From Caballeronia sp. NK8 (lineage in GTDB: Bacteria; Pseudomonadota; Gammaproteobacteria; Burkholderiales; Burkholderiaceae): 64,000 bases of DNA. The stretch spans positions 1,178,001-1,242,000 of the forward strand of contig NZ_AP024322.1 in the NCBI RefSeq assembly GCF_018408855.1, written 5' to 3'. A program made the position numbers and the translations under genes. Shown in pieces: positions 53,096 to 64,000 of the stretch (its first letter is position 1; every line of letters begins with the position of its first letter). The notes under the pieces are model-generated. The model did not search any database and had not been told where the DNA came from. It worked only from the letters and a program-made list of their open reading frames with translations.

Positions 53096-55408
53096 TTGTT
53101 CAAACCTCATCGCTTTGTTCCTAAGACGGCTGTGGCCGCGGCGCTCGCCGCAACGGGCATGGCGGCGCACGCCACCACGCCGTTCGTCGTGCAGGATATT
53201 CGGATCGACGGTCTCCAACGGATCGAACCGGGCTCCGTCTTCGCTTATCTGCCGATCAAGCAAGGCGACACCTTCACCGACGACAAGGCCTCCGAAGCGA
53301 TTCGCGCGCTCTACGCGACGGGCTTCTTCAACGACGTTCAGATCGCTACCGAAGGCAACGTGGTGATCGTGCAGGTGCAGGAGCGCCCGGCCATCTCGGC
53401 CATCGACTTCGCGGGCCTGCACGAGTTCGACAAGGACAATCTCACGAAGGCGCTGCGCTCGGTCGGCCTCTCGCAAGGCCGCTCGTACGACAAGGCGCTG
53501 GTCGACAAGGCGGAGCAGGAGCTCAAGCGCCAGTACCTGACGCGCGGCTACTACGCGGCGGAAGTCACCACTACGGTGACGCCGGTGGACCGCAACCGCG
53601 TCGCGATCCTGTTCTCGGTGGCCGAAGGCCCGAGCGCGAAGATCCGCCAGATCAATTTCGTCGGCAACAAGGCGGTGAGTTCGGGCACGCTGCTGAGCGA
53701 AATGCAGCTCTCCACGCCGAACTGGTTCTCCTGGTACACAAAGAGCGATCTCTACGCGAAGGAAAAGCTGACGGGCGACCTCGAGAACGTGCGCTCGTAC
53801 TACCTGAACCGCGGCTACCTCGAGTTCAGCATCGATTCCACGCAGGTGTCGATCTCGCCGGACAAGAAGGACATGTATCTGACGATCGCCGTGCATGAAG
53901 GCGAGCCGTACAAGATCAGCAGCATCAAGCTTTCGGGCAACCTGCTCGACCGCGAGGCAGAGCTCAACAAGCTCGTCAAGATCAAGCCGGGCGAGCGCTT
54001 CTCGGCCGAGAAGCTGCAGGCGACGACCAAGGCGATCGTCGACAAGCTCGGCGAATATGGCTACGCGTTCGCGCAGGTCAACGCGCAGCCGGCGATCGAT
54101 CAGGCCGACCACACGGTGGCGCTGACGCTGCAAGTCGACCCGAGCCGCCGCGTATATGTGCGGCGCGTGAACATCGTCGGCAATACGCGCACGCGCGACG
54201 AAGTGGTGCGCCGCGAAATGCGCCAGCTCGAAAGCTCGTGGTTCGATTCGAGCCGCCTCGGGCTGTCGAAGGACCGGATCAACCGTCTGGGCTACTTCAC
54301 CGACGTCGACGTCACCACGACGCCGGTGGAAGGCACGAACGACCAGGTCGACGTCGACGTGAAGGTTGCCGAAAAGCCGACCGGCGCGATTACGCTGGGC
54401 GCGGGCTTCTCGTCGACGGACAAGGTGGTGCTCTCGGCAGGCGTGTCGCAGGACAACGTGTTCGGTTCCGGCACGAGTCTCGCGGTCAACGTGAACACGG
54501 CGAAGACGTACCGCACGCTGACGGTGACGCAGGTCGATCCGTATTTCACGATCGACGGCATCAAGCGCATCACCGACGCGTACTACCGCACGTATCAGCC
54601 GCTGTACTACTCGACCGATTCGAGCTTCAAGATCATCACGATGGGTGCGGACACCAAGTTCGGCATCCCGTTCTCCGAGCAGGACACGGTGTTCTTCGGC
54701 GTCGGCGCCGAGCAGAACACGATGGATCTGGACTCGGCCACGCCGCAGTCCTACCAGAACTATGTGAACGAGTTCGGCCGCGTGGTGAACAACTATCCGC
54801 TGACGGTCGGCTGGTCGCGCGACAATCGCGACAGCGCGCTGGTTCCGAGCCGCGGTTATTACGTCCAGTCGAACGCGGAATACGGCACGCCGCTCGGCAA
54901 CACGACCTACGCGAAGTTCGACGCGCAGTTCCAGTATTACTATTCGTTCGCACGCGGTTTCGTGCTCGGCTTCAACCTGCAGGGCGGCTACGGCAAGGGC
55001 CTGCAAGGCCAGACGTACCCGATCTTCAAGAACTACTACGCGGGTGGTATCGGTTCGGTGCGCGGCTACTCGCCGAGCTCGCTGGGTCCGCGCGACTCGA
55101 AGACGAACGATCCGATCGGCGGCTCGCGCATGGCGGTCGGCAATATCGAACTGACGTTCCCGCTGCCGGGCACGGGTTATGACCGCACGCTGCGCGTCTT
55201 CACCTTCCTCGATGCCGGTAACGTCTGGGGCGACCCGAACCAGGGCGGCACGAGCTCCGGCGCGAACGGCCTGCGCTACGGCTACGGTGTGGGTCTCGCG
55301 TGGATCTCGCCGATCGGCCCGCTCAAGCTGAGCCTGGGTTTCCCGCTGCAGAAGCACGAAGGCGACCAGTATCAGAAGTTCCAGTTCCAGATCGGTACGG
55401 CTTTCTAA
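53096..55408 (+). CDS. bamA: Outer membrane protein assembly factor BamA
   Basis: The essential beta-barrel insertase of the BAM complex. The 770-residue protein has a signal peptide (FKPHRFVPKTAVAAALAA, cleavage after AHA), five POTRA domains (from FVVQDIRIDGLQRIEPGSVF), and a C-terminal barrel with the family motif VRGY in GGIGSVRGYSPSSLGPRD and a terminal Phe. TTG at 53096 was chosen as start because the signal peptide begins there and GGGGAA sits 5 bases upstream; the frame is open from 53015 but that would put 27 residues before the signal. Confidence 0.95.
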   Translation: MFKPHRFVPKTAVAAALAATGMAAHATTPFVVQDIRIDGLQRIEPGSVFAYLPIKQGDTFTDDKASEAIRALYATGFFNDVQIATEGNVVIVQVQERPAISAIDFAGLHEFDKDNLTKALRSVGLSQGRSYDKALVDKAEQELKRQYLTRGYYAAEVTTTVTPVDRNRVAILFSVAEGPSAKIRQINFVGNKAVSSGTLLSEMQLSTPNWFSWYTKSDLYAKEKLTGDLENVRSYYLNRGYLEFSIDSTQVSISPDKKDMYLTIAVHEGEPYKISSIKLSGNLLDREAELNKLVKIKPGERFSAEKLQATTKAIVDKLGEYGYAFAQVNAQPAIDQADHTVALTLQVDPSRRVYVRRVNIVGNTRTRDEVVRREMRQLESSWFDSSRLGLSKDRINRLGYFTDVDVTTTPVEGTNDQVDVDVKVAEKPTGAITLGAGFSSTDKVVLSAGVSQDNVFGSGTSLAVNVNTAKTYRTLTVTQVDPYFTIDGIKRITDAYYRTYQPLYYSTDSSFKIITMGADTKFGIPFSEQDTVFFGVGAEQNTMDLDSATPQSYQNYVNEFGRVVNNYPLTVGWSRDNRDSALVPSRGYYVQSNAEYGTPLGNTTYAKFDAQFQYYYSFARGFVLGFNLQGGYGKGLQGQTYPIFKNYYAGGIGSVRGYSPSSLGPRDSKTNDPIGGSRMAVGNIELTFPLPGTGYDRTLRVFTFLDAGNVWGDPNQGGTSSGANGLRYGYGVGLAWISPIGPLKLSLGFPLQKHEGDQYQKFQFQIGTAF

Positions 55409-55463
55409 ACGGCATGCCGACGAACGCGAACTTCATTCAATCAGACGTAACGTGAGGAACACT

Positions 55464-56015
55464 TTGGGAACCGGTAAGCATTCGAAACATATGGCGCTGG
55501 CGCTTGCGTTGTCGATGGTTCTCGGCCTGGGCACGGCGATGTCCGCCAGTGCTCAGGAAGCGCGCATCGCTGCGGTCAATTCGGACCGCATCCTGCGCGA
55601 ATCGGCTGCGGCGAAGGCTGCGCAGTCGAAGCTCGAGCAGGAGTTCTCCAAGCGTGACAAGGCGCTGCAGGACATGGCGCAGCGCCTGAAGTCGATGTCG
55701 GACAATATCGATAAGAGCGGCGCCTCGCTGGCGCCGACCGATCGCGCCGCGCGTCAGCGCGACCTCGCGCAGCTCGACGCCGATTTCCAGCGCAAGCAGC
55801 GCGAATTCCGCGAAGACCTGAATCAGCGCCGCAACGAGGAACTCGCGGCGGTGCTGGACCGGGCGAACAAGGTGATCAAGCAGATCGCGGAGCAGCAGCA
55901 CTACGACCTGATCGTGCAGGAAGCGGTGTACGTGAGCCCGCGCATCGACATTACGGATCAGGTGCTGAAGGCGCTTGCCGCGAGTTCGGCTGGCACGGGC
56001 TCGAGCTCGAACTGA
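55464..56015 (+). CDS. skp: Periplasmic chaperone Skp (OmpH)
   Basis: Trimeric chaperone that holds unfolded outer-membrane proteins on the way to BamA. The 183-residue product has a signal peptide (MALALALSMVLGLGTAMSASAQ) and a helical, Gln/Lys-rich body with EARIAAVNSDRIL and KQIAEQQHYDLIVQEAVYVSPRIDITDQVLKAL. A TTG start at 55464 is favoured by GAGGAA a few bases upstream; GTG at 55452 is the alternative. It follows bamA by about 55 bp. Confidence 0.92.
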   Translation: MGTGKHSKHMALALALSMVLGLGTAMSASAQEARIAAVNSDRILRESAAAKAAQSKLEQEFSKRDKALQDMAQRLKSMSDNIDKSGASLAPTDRAARQRDLAQLDADFQRKQREFREDLNQRRNEELAAVLDRANKVIKQIAEQQHYDLIVQEAVYVSPRIDITDQVLKALAASSAGTGSSSN

Positions 56016-56031
56016 CGAGGACTGAGACGAG

Positions 56032-57120
56032 ATGGCATCAGGCATGACGATCACGCTCGACGAGCTGGTGAAGCGCTTCGGTGGCGAGGTGGTCGGCGAG
56101 GGCGCGCACGCAGTCGGGAGTCTCGCGCCGCTCGACAAGGCCGGCCCCGGGCAGCTCGCGTTTCTCGCGAATCAGAAGTATCTGCCGCAGGTGGAAACGA
56201 CGCGCGCCGGCGCGGTATTGATCTCTCCCGCCGATCTCGAGAAGGTGACGAATCGCGCGGGCAGCAACTTCATCGTCACGCCGAATCCTTACGCGTATTT
56301 CGCGCGCGTGGCGCAGGCGTTCATCGATCTGGCAACGCCCAAAGCCACGCCGGGCGTGCATCCGAGCGCGACGATCGATCCCGACGCAAAAGTCGCGGCG
56401 AGCGCCGTGATCGGGCCGCATGTGACGGTCGAGGCGGGCGCGGTGATCGGCGAGCGCGTGAAGCTGGACGCGGGCGTGGTCATCGGCCGCGGCGTGAAGC
56501 TCGGCGACGACGCGCATCTGTATCCCAATGTCACCGTCTATCACGGCTGCAAGCTCGGCGCGCGCGTGATCGTGCACGCGGGCGCGGTGATCGGCGCGGA
56601 TGGCTTCGGCTTCGCGCCGGATTTCGTCGGCGAGGGCGATGCGCGCACTGGAAGCTGGGTGAAGATTCCGCAGGTCGGCGCAGTCGATATCGCCGCTGAC
56701 GTCGAAATCGGTGCGAATACAACGATCGATCGCGGCGCGATGGCGGACACCGTCATCGAAGAATGCGTGAAGATCGACAATCTGGTGCAGATCGGCCATA
56801 ACTGCCGCATCGGCGCGTACACGGTGATCGCCGGTTGCGCGGGCATCGCGGGCAGCACGAGCATCGGCAAGCATTGCATGATCGGCGGCGCGGTGGGCAT
56901 CGCGGGCCATGTGACGCTCGCGGACTACGTGATCGTGACGGCGCAGTCAGGCGTCTCGAAGTCGCTGCTGAAGCCCGGCATGTACACGAGCGCGTTTCCG
57001 GCCGTGCCGCATGGCGACTGGAACAAAAGCGCGGCGATCATGCGCAATCTGGACAAGATGCGCGAGCGCATCAAGGCGCTGGAATCAGCGCTGACGGACG
57101 CAGGCAAAGGCGGCGCATAA
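56032..57120 (+). CDS. lpxD: UDP-3-O-(3-hydroxyacyl)glucosamine N-acyltransferase
   Basis: Third step of lipid A synthesis. The 362-residue protein has the N-terminal UDP-binding domain ([17 protein letters not shown], then [20 protein letters not shown]), a left-handed beta helix of hexapeptide repeats, and the catalytic His in [12 protein letters not shown]. The C-terminal helix ([19 protein letters not shown]) is typical. It begins 16 bp after skp. Confidence 0.96.
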   Translation: MASGMTITLDELVKRFGGEVVGEGAHAVGSLAPLDKAGPGQLAFLANQKYLPQVETTRAGAVLISPADLEKVTNRAGSNFIVTPNPYAYFARVAQAFIDLATPKATPGVHPSATIDPDAKVAASAVIGPHVTVEAGAVIGERVKLDAGVVIGRGVKLGDDAHLYPNVTVYHGCKLGARVIVHAGAVIGADGFGFAPDFVGEGDARTGSWVKIPQVGAVDIAADVEIGANTTIDRGAMADTVIEECVKIDNLVQIGHNCRIGAYTVIAGCAGIAGSTSIGKHCMIGGAVGIAGHVTLADYVIVTAQSGVSKSLLKPGMYTSAFPAVPHGDWNKSAAIMRNLDKMRERIKALESALTDAGKGGA

Positions 57121-57267
57121 GCCAGGCGCGTCGGTCAGACGAAGCGCCGAAGCAGAATCAGGCGTGGGCCGGTCGGAACCGCCCAAGAGACAAGCAATCC
57201 CGGGCGGGCGTCGCAGACGGCCCGCCATCCAATTTCCGCGCCCGACACGCGCGTGAGCAGAACGACC

Positions 57268-57726
57268 ATGAGCACAGAAAAAATCAATCTCGATATCCAC
57301 AAGATCCTCACGCTGCTGCCGCATCGCTATCCGATCCTGCTCGTGGATCGCGTGCTCGAACTCGAGCCGCACAAGAGCATCAAAGCGTTGAAGAACGTGA
57401 CGATCAACGAGCCGTATTTTCAGGGCCACTTCCCGACACGGCCGGTCATGCCGGGCGTGCTGATCCTGGAAGCGCTCGCGCAGACGGCCGCGTTGCTGAC
57501 CTTCGCGGAAGAGCCGCACGATCCGGGCAATACGCTCTACTACTTCGTCGGCATCGACGGCGCGCGCTTCAAGCGCGTGGTGGAGCCGGGCGATCAGCTG
57601 ATCCTCAACGTTCACTTCGAGCGGTACATGCGGGGCATCTGGAAGTTCAAGGCGCGCGCCGAAGTCGACGGCGCGACGGCCGCCGAAGCCGAGCTCATGT
57701 GTACCGTCAAGACCACGGACGCCTGA
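57268..57726 (+). CDS. fabZ: 3-hydroxyacyl-ACP dehydratase FabZ
   Basis: Dehydrates 3-hydroxyacyl-ACP in fatty acid elongation, balancing the pool shared with lipid A. The 152-residue hotdog-fold protein has [18 protein letters not shown] with the catalytic His and [20 protein letters not shown] with the catalytic Glu. ATG at 57268 gives the usual length; the frame includes a GTG at 57253 without a ribosome site. It lies between lpxD and lpxA, the standard order. Confidence 0.96.
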   Translation: MSTEKINLDIHKILTLLPHRYPILLVDRVLELEPHKSIKALKNVTINEPYFQGHFPTRPVMPGVLILEALAQTAALLTFAEEPHDPGNTLYYFVGIDGARFKRVVEPGDQLILNVHFERYMRGIWKFKARAEVDGATAAEAELMCTVKTTDA

Positions 57727-57802
57727 GCGCGCATTTGCGTCCGCTCCGCGTCCATCCGCGTTCATCGAAACAAGCAGCACGAACAGCATAGGCGAAAAGC
57801 GC

Positions 57803-58591
57803 ATGAGCAAGATTCACCCAACCGCGATCGTCGAGCCGGGCGCTCAGCTCGACGAGTCCGTCGAAATCGGACCGTACGCGATCGTCGGTTCGCACGTCGT
57901 GATCGGCGCAGGCACGACTGTCGGCTCGCACAGCGTGATCGAAGGCCACACGACCATCGGCCAGGACAATCGCATCGGCCATTACGCGTCGATCGGCGGC
58001 CGTCCGCAGGACATGAAGTACAAGGGCGAGCCGACGCGTCTCGAAATCGGCGACCGCAACACCATCCGCGAATTCACGACGCTGCACACGGGCACGGCGC
58101 AGGATCAGGGTCTGACGTCCATCGGCAGCGACTGCTGGATCATGGCGTACGTGCACGTCGGTCATGACTGCCGCCTCGGCGACAACGTCATCATGTCGAG
58201 CAACGCGCAACTGGCCGGGCACGTGATCGTCGGCGATCACGCGATCGTCGGCGGGATGTCGGGCGTGCATCAGTTCGTACGCATCGGCGCGCATTCGATG
58301 CTCGGCGGCGCCTCGGCGCTCGTGCAGGACGTGCCGCCGTTCGTCATCGCGGCCGGCAACAAGGCGGAGCCGCATGGCATCAATGTCGAAGGTCTGCGCC
58401 GCCGCGGCTTCACGCCCGACGCCATTTCGGCGTTGCGCTCGGCGTATCGGATCGTCTACAAGAGCGGGCTTTCGCTCGAAGAAGCGAAAGTGCAACTGAA
58501 GGAACTGAGCACGGCAGGCGGCGAGGGCGATGCGCCCGTCAAGGCTTTCTCGGACTTCATCGCGGCGTCGCAGCGCGGCATCATTCGCTAG
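57803..58591 (+). CDS. lpxA: UDP-N-acetylglucosamine acyltransferase
   Basis: First step of lipid A synthesis. The 262-residue beta-helix protein opens with [23 protein letters not shown] and has the catalytic His in [13 protein letters not shown], the chain-length region [25 protein letters not shown], and [19 protein letters not shown]. The hydrocarbon-ruler Gly/His context would allow C14 or so, but this cannot be decided here. It follows fabZ by 76 bp. Confidence 0.97.
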   Translation: MSKIHPTAIVEPGAQLDESVEIGPYAIVGSHVVIGAGTTVGSHSVIEGHTTIGQDNRIGHYASIGGRPQDMKYKGEPTRLEIGDRNTIREFTTLHTGTAQDQGLTSIGSDCWIMAYVHVGHDCRLGDNVIMSSNAQLAGHVIVGDHAIVGGMSGVHQFVRIGAHSMLGGASALVQDVPPFVIAAGNKAEPHGINVEGLRRRGFTPDAISALRSAYRIVYKSGLSLEEAKVQLKELSTAGGEGDAPVKAFSDFIAASQRGIIR

Positions 58592-58603
58592 CCGCGCCGC
58601 CTG

Positions 58604-59770
58604 ATGACCCTGATCACCAACCCGCCACGCCTCGCGATGGTCGCGGGCGAGCCTTCCGGCGACCTGCTCGCGGCTTCGCTGCTCAAGGGCCTGAGAAATA
58701 CGCTGCCGGAAGGCACGCGCTATAGCGGCATCGGCGGCCCGCGCATGAAGGCTGAAGGCTTCGAAGCGCACTGGCCGATGGACAAGCTGACTGTGCGCGG
58801 CTATGTCGAAGCGCTGAAGCATATCCCCGAGATTCTCGGCATCCGCAACGAGATCAAGCGGCAATTGCTTGCCGAGCCGCCGTCGGTGTTCATCGGCGTG
58901 GACGCGCCCGATTTCAATTTCGGCCTTGAGCAGCCGCTGCGCGAAGCGGGCATTCCGACCGTGCATTTCGTGTGTCCGTCGATCTGGGCGTGGCGCGGCG
59001 GACGCATCAAGAAGATCGTGAAAGCGGTCGATCACATGCTGTGCGTGTTTCCGTTCGAGATCGCGCTGATGGAGAAGTCGGGCGTGGCGGCGAGCTACGT
59101 CGGGCATCCGCTCGCCGACGAAATCCCGCTCGAACCCGACGTCATGGGCGCGCGCCGCGAACTCGGTATCGCGGAAGGCGGACCGGTGATCGCCGTGCTG
59201 CCGGGCAGCCGCCGCTCGGAAATTTCGCTGATCGGCCCGACCTTCTTCGACGCGATGGAGCTGATGCAGCTTCGCGAGCCCGGCGTGCGCTTCCTGATGC
59301 CTGCGGCAAACCCGGCATTGCGCGAACTGTTGCAGCCGCTCGTGGACGCGCATCCGCAGCTGTCGCTCACGATTACCGACGGCCGCGCGCAGACCGCGAT
59401 GACCGCCGCCGACGCGATTCTCGTGAAAAGCGGCACGGTGACACTCGAAGCCGCGCTGCTCAAAAAGCCGATGGTCATCTCGTACAAGGTGCCCTGGCTG
59501 ACGGGACAGATCATGAAGCGGCAGGGTTATTTGCCGTATGTCGGCTTGCCCAACATTCTGGCGGGCCGTTTCGTCGTGCCGGAAATCCTTCAGCACTTCG
59601 CGACGCCCGAAGCGCTCGCCGACGCGACGCTGAAACAGTTGAACGACGAAGCCAACCGCCGTACCCTGACGGAAATCTTCACCGACATGCACATCGCGTT
59701 GCGCCAGAACACGTCGCACAAGGCGGCGGAGGCGGTCGCGCGGGTGCTCGACACGCGGAGGCCGCGATAA
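58604..59770 (+). CDS. lpxB: Lipid-A-disaccharide synthase
   Basis: Joins UDP-2,3-diacylglucosamine and lipid X. The 388-residue GT19 enzyme has [47 protein letters not shown] and [11 protein letters not shown]. It follows lpxA by 12 bp and overlaps rnhB by one base (TAATG). Confidence 0.97.
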   Translation: MTLITNPPRLAMVAGEPSGDLLAASLLKGLRNTLPEGTRYSGIGGPRMKAEGFEAHWPMDKLTVRGYVEALKHIPEILGIRNEIKRQLLAEPPSVFIGVDAPDFNFGLEQPLREAGIPTVHFVCPSIWAWRGGRIKKIVKAVDHMLCVFPFEIALMEKSGVAASYVGHPLADEIPLEPDVMGARRELGIAEGGPVIAVLPGSRRSEISLIGPTFFDAMELMQLREPGVRFLMPAANPALRELLQPLVDAHPQLSLTITDGRAQTAMTAADAILVKSGTVTLEAALLKKPMVISYKVPWLTGQIMKRQGYLPYVGLPNILAGRFVVPEILQHFATPEALADATLKQLNDEANRRTLTEIFTDMHIALRQNTSHKAAEAVARVLDTRRPR

Positions 59771-60471
59771 TGGCGGCAAGACGATCGGCTCAGGCGGGAC
59801 TCGATTTCAGCTCGCCGTTCGACATCATTTGCGGCGTGGATGAGGCCGGGCGCGGTCCGCTGGCCGGTCCGGTCGTCGCCGCGGCCGTGATCTTCGATCC
59901 CGACAGGCCGCGCATCAACGGCCTCGACGATTCGAAGGCGCTGAGCGCGAAGAGGCGGGAAGAGCTCTACGAGAAGATCGTCGATCGCGCGCTCGCGTAT
60001 TGCGTCGCGTCGGCGAGCGTCGAGGAAATCGACACCATCAACATCCTGCACGCGTCCATGCTCGCGATGAAGCGCGCGGTGGAAGGGCTTTCAGTTGCGC
60101 CGACGCTCGTCAAGGTCGATGGCAACCGCTGTCCGGTGCTGTCGATCCGCGCGGAAGCCATCATCGGCGGCGACGCGCTCGTCAAACAGATTTCGGCGGC
60201 GTCGATACTCGCAAAAGTCACGCGCGATCGCATGCTGGTCGAGCTTCACGAAACGTTTCCGGTGTACGGCTTCGACGCGCATTCCGGCTACGGCACGCCG
60301 CAGCATCTGAAGGCGCTTCGCGAGCACGGGCCGTGCGAGCATCATCGGCGTTCGTTCGCGCCGGTGCGCGAGGCGCACATGCTGTTCGGCTCGGTGTTGC
60401 CCGAGATCGCGCCTGAAGTGCTTCAGGCCGCTTCGACGCTCGCGGACGACCCGGACGCGCGCGCTTTCTAA
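59770..60471 (+). CDS. rnhB: Ribonuclease HII
   Basis: Removes ribonucleotides embedded in DNA. The 233-residue protein has [20 protein letters not shown] with the Asp-Glu metal ligands, [17 protein letters not shown], and [14 protein letters not shown] with the third acidic region near [11 protein letters not shown]. It starts at the ATG overlapping the lpxB stop. A 27-residue C-terminal tail is longer than average and may be disordered. Confidence 0.96.
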   Translation: MAARRSAQAGLDFSSPFDIICGVDEAGRGPLAGPVVAAAVIFDPDRPRINGLDDSKALSAKRREELYEKIVDRALAYCVASASVEEIDTINILHASMLAMKRAVEGLSVAPTLVKVDGNRCPVLSIRAEAIIGGDALVKQISAASILAKVTRDRMLVELHETFPVYGFDAHSGYGTPQHLKALREHGPCEHHRRSFAPVREAHMLFGSVLPEIAPEVLQAASTLADDPDARAF

Positions 60472-60489
60472 AGCGGCACTCAATTCAAC

Positions 60490-61266
60490 GTGAAATCCAT
60501 CACTTCGCGGGACAACCCGCTCTACAAGCGCATCAAGGCGCTTGCCGGCTCGACCGCGCAACAGCGCCGCAGCGGCCACGCGCTGCTCGAAGGGCTGCAT
60601 CTCGCGTCCGCTTATCTCGACGCAGCCGGACAGCCCGAAACGTGCGTTGTGACCGAGGGCGCGCTGACGCATGCGGAAGCGCGCGATATCGTTGCGCGTA
60701 TCGAGGAAAGACGCGTCGTCGTGTTGCCCGATGCGCTCTTCGGACAGCTTTCGAGCGTCGTGCATGGCGTGGGAATGTTGCTGCTCGTCGACAAGATCGA
60801 TGCGGAGCTGCCCGCGCGCATCGCCGAAACCTGCGTGATTCTCGACGGCGTTCAAGACGCGGGCAATGTCGGCTCGATCCTGCGCAGTGCGGCGGCGGCG
60901 GGCATCACGCGTGTGTTCTGCGCGCCGGGAACGGCGTACGCGTGGTCATCGAAAGTCCTGCGCTCGGGCATGGGCGCGCACTTCCTACTGGATATTTTCG
61001 AAGACGTGGACTCCGCGGATCTGATCGCGCGGCTGGATGCGCCCGTGACGATCACCGATTCGCACGGCGCGGTCGCGCTCTACGATTGCAATCTGTCGGG
61101 CGCCCTTGCGTGGGTGTTCGGCAACGAAGGCGCGGGCGTGTCGCAGATCTGGCGCGATGCCGTGACGCATCGCGTGACCATTCCGCAACCGGGCGGGATG
61201 GAGTCGCTCAACGTTGCGGCTGCGGCGGCGATCTGTCTTTTCGAGCAGTGCCGCCAGCAGCGCTGA
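60490..61266 (+). CDS. SpoU/TrmH-family RNA methyltransferase
   Basis: A 258-residue SPOUT enzyme that 2'-O-methylates RNA. An N-terminal L30e-like domain (SRDNPLYKRIKALAG, GHALLEGLHLA) precedes the knotted domain: LDGVQDAGNVGSILRSAAAAG (motif 1), WVFGNEGAGVS (motif 2) and VTIPQPGGMESLNVAAAAAI (motif 3). It starts with GTG at 60490, 18 bp after rnhB. The exact rRNA or tRNA target is not evident. Confidence 0.9.
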   Translation: MKSITSRDNPLYKRIKALAGSTAQQRRSGHALLEGLHLASAYLDAAGQPETCVVTEGALTHAEARDIVARIEERRVVVLPDALFGQLSSVVHGVGMLLLVDKIDAELPARIAETCVILDGVQDAGNVGSILRSAAAAGITRVFCAPGTAYAWSSKVLRSGMGAHFLLDIFEDVDSADLIARLDAPVTITDSHGAVALYDCNLSGALAWVFGNEGAGVSQIWRDAVTHRVTIPQPGGMESLNVAAAAAICLFEQCRQQR

Positions 61267-61272
61267 CGCGAA

Positions 61273-62091
61273 TCAATAGTAGGACGGCCGTTCCGGCTTG
61301 ATTTCCTGCAGGATGGTCGTGGCGATTTCCTCGATCGACTTGTGCGTCGATGAAAGCCACTTGACGCCCTCGCGCTTCATCATCATTTCCGCTTCGTTGA
61401 TCTCGTAGCGGCAATTCTCCAGCGCCGCGTACTTGCTGCCCGGACGGCGCTCGTTGCGGATCTCGGAAAGTCGCTGCGGATCGATCGACAGACCGAACAT
61501 CTTCGCCCGATGTTCGAGCAGCGGCGTGGGCAGCTTGCCGCGTTCGAAATCCTCGGGAATCAACGGATAGTTCGCGGCCTTCACGCCGTATTGCATCGCG
61601 AGATAGAGACTCGTCGGCGTTTTACCGCTGCGCGACACGCCGACCAGAATGACGTCGGCGTCGGCGAGATTGCGGTTGGACTGGCCGTCGTCGTGGGCGA
61701 GCGAGAAGTTGATTGCCTCGATGCGATTCTTGTATTCCTCGGTGTCCGCGTTCTGGTGGACGCGGCCCATCGCGTGCGTCGACTTCATCTCGAATTCGTG
61801 TTCGAGCGGCTCGATGAAGGTCTGGAACATGTCGAGCACGAGCGCATTGCAGCCCTTGACGACTTCGTTCGACGCGCTGTCGACGAGCGTCGTGAACACG
61901 ATGGGGCGCCGCCCGTCGAGCGTGACGACCTCGTTGATCTTCTCGACGGTCGCGAGCGCCTTGTCGATCGAATCGACGAACGGCACGCGCACGAGCCGGA
62001 ATTTTTGATCGAACTGGGCGAGGATCGAATGCGCGAAGGTTTCGGCAGTGATCCCGGTCCCGTCGGAAACGATGAATACGGAAGGCGGCAT
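61273..62091 (-). CDS. ppsR: Phosphoenolpyruvate synthase regulatory protein
   Basis: A bifunctional ADP-dependent kinase and phosphate-dependent pyrophosphorylase of the DUF299 family that switches PEP synthase off and on. The 272-residue product has FIVSDGTGITAETFAHSIL, the P-loop GVSRSGKTPTSLYLA, and SEIRNERRPGSKYA. ATG at 62091 opens PPSVFIVSDGTG; a TTG at 62106 could add 5 residues, and neither has a clear ribosome site. It is divergent from its target ppsA, the usual pairing, and convergent with the methyltransferase gene (6 bp). Confidence 0.96.
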   Translation of the reverse strand: MPPSVFIVSDGTGITAETFAHSILAQFDQKFRLVRVPFVDSIDKALATVEKINEVVTLDGRRPIVFTTLVDSASNEVVKGCNALVLDMFQTFIEPLEHEFEMKSTHAMGRVHQNADTEEYKNRIEAINFSLAHDDGQSNRNLADADVILVGVSRSGKTPTSLYLAMQYGVKAANYPLIPEDFERGKLPTPLLEHRAKMFGLSIDPQRLSEIRNERRPGSKYAALENCRYEINEAEMMMKREGVKWLSSTHKSIEEIATTILQEIKPERPSYY

Positions 62092-62584
62092 TGGCGAAAA
62101 GACCAAATGGGGAACGAGTTGGGGCGGGTACGCTCAAACGGTATCACGCGCGGACAGCGCCACGGAAACGCGAGGCACGGCGGACCCGAGCGCCTGTGTT
62201 ACATTGGTTGCCCTGCGGTGTGCGCCGGCGAACCGGGCGGCGCGAAAGACCTCGATTTTGCCGTGGAATTACTGTCTCTGCCGAACCAAAATTGAGAATC
62301 GGCACGGTAGAATAGCGGCAACCTGTTCGATAAGCAATTGCGGACAAATTGATTCGGATTTTCGTCAAATCGCGGTCGGTTCGTCGGTTTTGGCAGCAAA
62401 AACCCACGGTTTCGAGCAGATTTCAGACGTCCCGCCTCTTTTTGCAACGCGCGCCGGCTCCGGCGATGCACTCCCCGATGGTTTATCAAACAGGTTGTAC
62501 GAGATGCGCCGGCGCTTCCAATGAGCGCCGCCGCATATGAGCCCACTCGTGCGATCGTGAATTCCATCCACCTTAGGGGCTTGT
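62092..62584. promoter_or_regulatory. Divergent region between ppsR and ppsA
   Basis: 493 bp without a convincing gene. A -10-like TAGAAT (62308-62313) faces ppsA but lacks a good -35. The part from 62320 is AT-richer than the surroundings. Open frames here lack family similarity. Confidence 0.4.

Positions 62585-64000
<1,416 letters not shown>

Noticed and set aside
52880-55357. Open frame of about 825 codons opposite bamA
   Set aside because: Arg/His-rich shadow of the real gene; no family similarity.
57707-59779. Open frame of about 690 codons opposite lpxA and lpxB
   Set aside because: Shadow frame rich in Arg and His; spans two real genes.
62048-62524. Open frames in the ppsR-ppsA gap
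   Set aside because: No ribosome site, odd composition, and overlap with ppsR start; treated as promoter region.

Overview
The window is a stretch of core chromosome from a high-GC beta-proteobacterium of the family Burkholderiaceae, most likely the Paraburkholderia/Caballeronia/Burkholderia group. Three things point there: the order rpsB-tsf-pyrH-frr-uppS-cdsA-dxr-rseP-bamA-skp-lpxD-fabZ-lpxA-lpxB-rnhB followed by ppsR and ppsA, the smc-zipA-ligA order, and protein sequences typical of the group. Genus is inferred from pattern memory, not from a search. I see no insertion sequence, prophage, CRISPR array, tRNA or rRNA gene.

Region 1 (1-9.3 kb) holds the 3' end of bamC, a small monooxygenase, a small unknown protein, and a carbon-metabolism island. 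Malate synthase (aceB) and isocitrate lyase (aceA) flank an L-2-haloacid dehalogenase, a divergent LysR regulator and a universal stress protein. A DEAD-box RNA helicase with a long leader and a glycine-rich tail follows.

Region 2 (9.7-16.9 kb) holds an acyl-CoA-binding protein, then a tightly overlapped plus-strand cluster (tsaB, rimI, a family-4 uracil-DNA glycosylase, a DUF1853 protein). Against it runs a minus-strand group lplT-thiM-thiE-thiD. Region 3 (17.2-31.2 kb) has alr and radA, a CaiB-type CoA transferase, an ABC-F ATPase, glutathione peroxidase, and a long minus-strand run dapC-dapD-Spx/ArsC-like-dapE-prmB-cls that carries the succinylase branch of lysine/diaminopimelate synthesis, followed by an EamA transporter.

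Region 4 (31.3-39.0 kb) is smc-zipA-ligA-def: chromosome organisation, divisome, DNA ligation and N-terminal deformylation. Region 5 (39.1-45 kb, minus strand) is a small ParB-like protein, an RluF-like pseudouridine synthase with a 99-bp tandem repeat in its N-terminal coding region, glnD and map. Region 6 (45.1-61.3 kb) is the classical translation/envelope cluster: ribosomal protein S2, EF-Ts, UMP kinase, ribosome recycling factor, undecaprenyl and CDP-diacylglycerol synthesis, DXP reductoisomerase, RseP, BamA, Skp, lipid A synthesis, RNase HII and a SpoU-type methyltransferase. Region 7 (61.3-64 kb) has divergent ppsR and ppsA; ppsA runs off the right edge.

This is mostly conserved housekeeping DNA and I found no convincing new multi-gene system. 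The best leads are the repeat-expanded disordered tail of the pseudouridine synthase, a perfect palindrome in the aceA promoter, an intrinsic terminator just upstream of dapE, a strong inverted repeat between tsf and pyrH, a structured intergenic RNA candidate near 0.9-1.0 kb, and a 78-residue ParB-like orphan.
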